DNA of 12,274 nucleotides from Rhizorhapis sp. SPR117 (GTDB lineage: Bacteria > Pseudomonadota > Alphaproteobacteria > Sphingomonadales > Sphingomonadaceae): assembly GCF_021742065.1 (NCBI RefSeq), contig NZ_JAKKIE010000081.1, positions 1-12,274 on the forward strand, read 5' to 3'. Both the position numbers and the translations under genes were made by a program. Positions within the stretch are counted from its first letter, which is position 1; each line of letters starts with the position of its first letter. This document shows positions 7,561 to 12,274 of the stretch, in pieces. The notes under the pieces are model-generated. The model saw only the letters and a program-made list of their open reading frames with translations. It did not search any database and was not told where the DNA came from.

Positions 7561-8321
7561 TCGAAATATTGCGCAGTGGCGCCTTGGGCGAAGCGCCGCA
7601 TGGTTTTTTGGGGCGGCGCGGGGGTGTGTCGATTGGGCTATATGGGGGCCTTAATGTCGGCCTTGGTTCGACGGACGATCGCACGGCCATCGCACAGAAC
7701 CGTATATTGGCGCGGGAGGCGGTTTTGCCGGGTTCTGCGCTCGTCACTGTGCATCAGGTACATTCGGCCGATGCGATTACGGTCACAGCGCCCATAGCCG
7801 ACGATGCGCGGCCACCGGCAGATGCGATAGTGACGGACCGGCCGGGCCTGTTGCTTGGCATATTGACTGCTGATTGTGTGCCCGTGCTGTTGGCAGACAC
7901 GCAGGCGGGCGTCATTGGCGCGGCCCATGCCGGGTGGAAGGGTGCGCTTGGCGGTATTACGGATTCAGTATTGGCGGCAATGGAAAAGCTGGGTGCGCGA
8001 CGGGAACGAATAGGCTGTGCGGTCGGCCCCTGTATCGCTCGCGCGTCTTACGAAGTGGCCGATGACTTTGCTCAGAATTTTCTGCGGTCGGATCCCGGGA
8101 ATGAGCGTTTTTTTACCGCAGGCCGTCCCTGGCACCAGCAATTCGATATAGAGGCCTATGTCGTGGCGCGCCTTGCCGGTGCGGGCGTCACCCGGATCGA
8201 GGCGATGGGGGAAGACACCTATGCGCAACCTGGCCGTTTCTATAGCTATCGCCGCTCCTGCCATCAGGGTGAACCGGGCTATGGCCGTCAGATTTCGTTG
8301 ATCGGATTATCCGCCGAATGA
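7557..8321 (+). CDS. pgeF: Peptidoglycan editing factor PgeF (YfiH / multicopper-polyphenol-oxidase-like fold)
   Basis: A 254-residue protein of the YfiH/LACC1 family. In E. coli, PgeF removes wrongly incorporated L-Ser from the peptidoglycan precursor UDP-MurNAc so that L-Ala is used. The metal and active-site residues are in place: His69 in HQVHS (66-70), Cys107 in TADCVPV (105-111) and His124 in HAGWKG (124-129). GPCI (157-160) and FYSYRR (228-233) are other family marks. The start is GTG overlapping the midA stop by 4 nt, and the stop overlaps the next ATG by 4 nt. Older annotations call this family laccase domain protein; true laccase activity is unlikely. Confidence 0.93.
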   Translation: MIEILRSGALGEAPHGFLGRRGGVSIGLYGGLNVGLGSTDDRTAIAQNRILAREAVLPGSALVTVHQVHSADAITVTAPIADDARPPADAIVTDRPGLLLGILTADCVPVLLADTQAGVIGAAHAGWKGALGGITDSVLAAMEKLGARRERIGCAVGPCIARASYEVADDFAQNFLRSDPGNERFFTAGRPWHQQFDIEAYVVARLAGAGVTRIEAMGEDTYAQPGRFYSYRRSCHQGEPGYGRQISLIGLSAE

Positions 8322-9721
8322 CCAAGCGCATCGGCTTGCTGGGCGGACTGATAGCGTTCATTGCCATGTTGCTATCGCCTGCGCCTGCTGGAATGTCGGC
8401 GGATGCATGGCATATCGTTGCACTTATCACGATAATGGCGACATGGTGGATGACAGAAGCGATTCCGCTTACGACAACGGCGCTGCTCCCGTTTCTGCTC
8501 ATTCCCGCCATGGGCCTGATGACGCCGGCTGACATTGCCGGGGCTTATTATTCGCCGATCCTGTTTTTGGTACTGGGTGGAGCGTTTCTGGCGCTCGCTA
8601 TCGAGCGAACAGGGCTGCATCGGCGATTGGCGCTCGCCATAGTGGCGCGCGGTGGGCGGACGCCGGGCGGGCTGCTTTTGGCCTTCATGGCGGCAACAGC
8701 GATATTGAGCTTCATTGTTTCCAATACGGCAAGCGCGTTGATCATGATGCCGATTGCCGTTGCCATCATTGCAGCAGCGGGCATCCAAAAAGGTGAGACC
8801 GAGGGATTTGCAGGTGCGCTTGCCATGGGCATTGCCTTTGCCGCCAGCATAGGCGGTCTGGGAACGCTGGTGGGGTCTCCGACAAATGCCATCGCGGCGG
8901 GCCTTATCGAACGGATATTGGACTATCGTATCGATTTCGTCATTTGGGCGAGTTTCGGGGTGCCCATTGTCATTATCGGTATTCCGCTGTGCTGGTTCAT
9001 CCTGATGCGAATACAGCATGTGCGTGCGGAAACATTCGATGCGCATGATCTGCACAGTTCCATCGGCACAGCGGGAGGCTGGTCGGTGGCAGAGAAACGC
9101 CTTGTACCCTTGCTCGCGGCGGTGGTCGGTCTGTGGATAGTTGCACCTTTATTTCCGTCACTCTTGCCGCCGGACACCATAGTAGACGGCAGCATCGCTA
9201 TTGCAGGCGCATTGCTCCTCTTCATCATTCCCGATGGAACCGGACGACCACTGCTCAATTGGGAGGAGGCCAATCGGGCGCCCTGGGGCGTCATCATGAT
9301 GTTTGGTGGCGGGCTGGCGCTTGCTGAAGGCATTACGACGTCAGGCTTGGGCGATTGGCTTGGTCAGGCATTGGCTCCTCTGGCGGGCGTATCGCCGATC
9401 ATCATCGCCATCGTGCTGGTAGGCCTTGTGATATTGGTGACGGAATTTGCCTCAAACGTCGCCACGGCAAGCGGCATGATGCCTGTGGTTGCAGGGCTGA
9501 TCGCCGCTACGGGTGCAGATCCGGTGACGCTTGCCATGCCAGCGGCGCTGGCGGCGAGCTGGGGCTTCATGCTGCCTTCTGGTACTGGCCCCAATGCTAT
9601 TGGCTGGGCGACGGGGCATATCGCGCTGCCCAGAATGCTCAAGGCCGGTTTCATTCTCGACGTTTGCGGTATTGGGCTGATCGTGCTGACGGTCTTTGTC
9701 TTGGCACCGATAGCGGGTTAG
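8318..9721 (+). CDS. DASS/SLC13-family anion transporter
   Basis: A 467-residue polytopic inner-membrane protein of the divalent anion:Na+ symporter family, which moves dicarboxylates or sulfate with sodium. MTEAIPLTTTALLPFLLIP (45-63) is a strong family block. The two inverted halves each carry an SNT-type motif: SNTASA (135-140), and in the second half SNVATAS (379-385), where Val replaces the expected Thr. GSPTNAIAAG (186-195) and SGTGPNAIGWATG (421-433) are the matching loop motifs. About 11 hydrophobic segments fit the fold. The ATG overlaps the pgeF stop (ATGA), so it is the fourth coupled gene after lgt-midA-pgeF. The substrate is unknown. A 36-nt gap without a clear hairpin separates it from the convergent helicase gene. 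Confidence 0.9.
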   Translation: MTKRIGLLGGLIAFIAMLLSPAPAGMSADAWHIVALITIMATWWMTEAIPLTTTALLPFLLIPAMGLMTPADIAGAYYSPILFLVLGGAFLALAIERTGLHRRLALAIVARGGRTPGGLLLAFMAATAILSFIVSNTASALIMMPIAVAIIAAAGIQKGETEGFAGALAMGIAFAASIGGLGTLVGSPTNAIAAGLIERILDYRIDFVIWASFGVPIVIIGIPLCWFILMRIQHVRAETFDAHDLHSSIGTAGGWSVAEKRLVPLLAAVVGLWIVAPLFPSLLPPDTIVDGSIAIAGALLLFIIPDGTGRPLLNWEEANRAPWGVIMMFGGGLALAEGITTSGLGDWLGQALAPLAGVSPIIIAIVLVGLVILVTEFASNVATASGMMPVVAGLIAATGADPVTLAMPAALAASWGFMLPSGTGPNAIGWATGHIALPRMLKAGFILDVCGIGLIVLTVFVLAPIAG

Positions 9722-9757
9722 ACCGTTCCGCAGGCGTTGAAAATTATAGGCTAGTTG

Positions 9758-11491
<1,734 letters not shown>

Positions 11492-11555
11492 TCAAAATCC
11501 AGTCGGGAAAGGGCGGCCAGGATCCGATGTCCGGCCATCATGCGCCGCCCCTTAG

Positions 11556-11589
11556 CATCCCTTGGCCCGTTCGGCTACACCAAAGGATG
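11556..11589. repeat. Imperfect inverted repeat in the helicase-lipoprotein intergenic region
   Basis: CATCCCTTGG (11556-11565) pairs with CCAAAGGATG (11580-11589) at 9 of 10 positions across a 14-nt loop, which contains a further CCG-TT-CGG. No T-run follows on either strand, so it is not a standard terminator. It lies in the 184-nt divergent region and could be an operator for either gene or part of a leader. Otherwise no clear promoter could be picked out in 11492-11675. Confidence 0.35.
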
Positions 11590-11675
11590 ATCGATGGCGG
11601 GCATACCCGTTCGCCATAAAGCAACGGATGGCCCGTCTGTGCGTTTTCCTTGCCTCAATCAGAGGAGAATGACGC

Positions 11676-12194
11676 ATGCGAGGTTTTTTGGTTCTTACAG
11701 GCGTATTGGCTGCGGCTGCGGGGCTGACCGGATGTGGAAAGGATGAAACAGCCACGCAGCGGGAGAAAATCGGCCATGTGTGGAAATATGAAACGAAGGA
11801 CAATCAGAAAATCGCTTATATCGGCAGCACGAACAGCGTGGCCACACAGAGCGCACCGGATACCTTTGCCGTGTTGCTACTCAACAGCCTGGACAATGGC
11901 ACGACGGGCGTAACGGTAAAAACGGTCGGAGCGCCTTTTTACTGCGACCTGTCCGATTGCACCGTGACGGCGAGCATCGATGGCGGACGGGCGAAAATAT
12001 GGCAGGGCCGCATGACCGACAATCAGGACGGCATCTTCATCCCGCCCGCCCGCAAGGCATCGGACATGGTGATGAATGGCAAGGTGCTGACGGTGACAGT
12101 CGGACTGACGCCGAAGACCAGTCAGGCGTTCGAATTTAATGTCAGCGGTCTGGAATGGAACGGAAAGAAGCCATCGGCCAAGCCCAAAGTTTAG
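11676..12194 (+). CDS. Predicted lipoprotein of unknown function
   Basis: A 172-residue product. The signal peptide MRGFLVLTGVLAAAAG leads to a lipobox LTGC with Cys20, so the mature protein should be lipidated by Lgt and anchored in the membrane. Gly21-Lys22-Asp23 follow the cysteine, so the +2 residue is not the Asp that keeps lipoproteins in the inner membrane of enterobacteria. The mature part looks like an all-beta domain. It has a CX4C pair (Cys90, Cys95) that could form a disulfide, and ends with a repeated-strand pattern AFEFNVSGLEW (151-161) and a Lys-rich tail. I do not recognise a named family. The start is supported by AGAGGAGA (11661-11668), 7 nt before the ATG. It is transcribed away from the helicase gene with no partner gene seen. 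Confidence 0.75.
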   Translation: MRGFLVLTGVLAAAAGLTGCGKDETATQREKIGHVWKYETKDNQKIAYIGSTNSVATQSAPDTFAVLLLNSLDNGTTGVTVKTVGAPFYCDLSDCTVTASIDGGRAKIWQGRMTDNQDGIFIPPARKASDMVMNGKVLTVTVGLTPKTSQAFEFNVSGLEWNGKKPSAKPKV

Positions 12195-12205
12195 GAAGTT
12201 TAGAG

Positions 12206-12272
12206 TCCTCTTGGAGGAGGAACCCCTCCGACTTCAGTCGGATACTGGCTTTAGCCTTAGACTCGGCCAGTA
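12206..12272. other. Back-to-back hairpins at window edge; possible mobile-element end or structured RNA
   Basis: Directly after the lipoprotein gene come TCCTC-TTG-GAGGA (12206-12218), TCCGAC-TTCA-GTCGGA (12227-12242) and TACTGGC (12243-12249) with GCCAGTA (12266-12272). The second and third stems abut with no gap, and GGAGG (12213-12217) can alternatively pair with CCTCC (12225-12229). There is no T-run, so it is not a simple terminator. A CCCCTCCGAC-TTCA-GTCGG hairpin resembles the right-end hairpins of IS200/IS605-type elements, but no transposase gene is visible in the window. The window ends here, so identity stays open. Confidence 0.35.
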
Positions 12273-12274
12273 GC

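Noticed and set aside
7557..8321. True multicopper laccase
   Set aside because: The motifs are those of the YfiH/PgeF family; multicopper oxidase copper-binding HXH clusters are absent.
11566..11584. Possible tRNA 3' end (GTTCGGC followed by CACCA)
   Set aside because: No matching acceptor, D-arm or anticodon arm can be folded upstream.

Overview
The window reads as ordinary chromosomal DNA from an alphaproteobacterium, most likely a sphingomonad (Sphingomonadaceae). This is inferred from GC-rich coding sequence with frequent GTG/TTG starts, a TorF-type putative porin, a CrtZ-type carotenoid hydroxylase, the lgt-midA-pgeF gene string, and a DbpA-domain DEAD-box helicase. No phage genes, CRISPR array, rRNA or tRNA was found, and no complete insertion sequence. 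I did not find a convincing new multi-gene system. The odd points are local.

Layout: (1) Positions 1-340 are noncoding leader for the porin, with a candidate sigma70-like promoter, nested inverted repeats and a structured 5' UTR. (2) Positions 341-1063 (+) encode a TorF-family outer-membrane protein. A bidirectional hairpin terminator separates it from the convergent block. (3) Positions 1121-4373 (-) are an oligopeptide-type ABC importer operon, oppB-oppC-oppDF, whose three genes overlap by 4 nt each. The ATPase is a fused double-domain protein, and no substrate-binding protein gene is beside it. (4) crtZ (+, ending at 4995) is divergent from oppB and overlaps tail-to-tail by 32 nt with a 5'-truncated acyl-CoA synthetase remnant (4964-5587, -). 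(5) Positions 5622-9721 (+) form a tight chain of overlapping genes: lgt, a MidA/NDUFAF7-like methyltransferase, pgeF and a DASS/SLC13-family transporter. (6) Positions 9758-11491 (-) encode a DEAD-box RNA helicase with a DbpA RNA-binding domain and a basic tail. (7) Positions 11676-12194 (+) encode a small predicted lipoprotein of unknown function. The last 80 bases hold back-to-back hairpins that may be the edge of a mobile element or a structured RNA.

How the genes fit together: several act at the cell envelope. These are the porin (outer membrane), the Opp importer and DASS transporter (inner membrane), Lgt (lipoprotein maturation), PgeF (peptidoglycan precursor editing), CrtZ (membrane carotenoid) and the lipoprotein, which would itself be an Lgt substrate. 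The MidA-like protein points to respiratory complex I assembly, and the helicase to RNA or ribosome metabolism.
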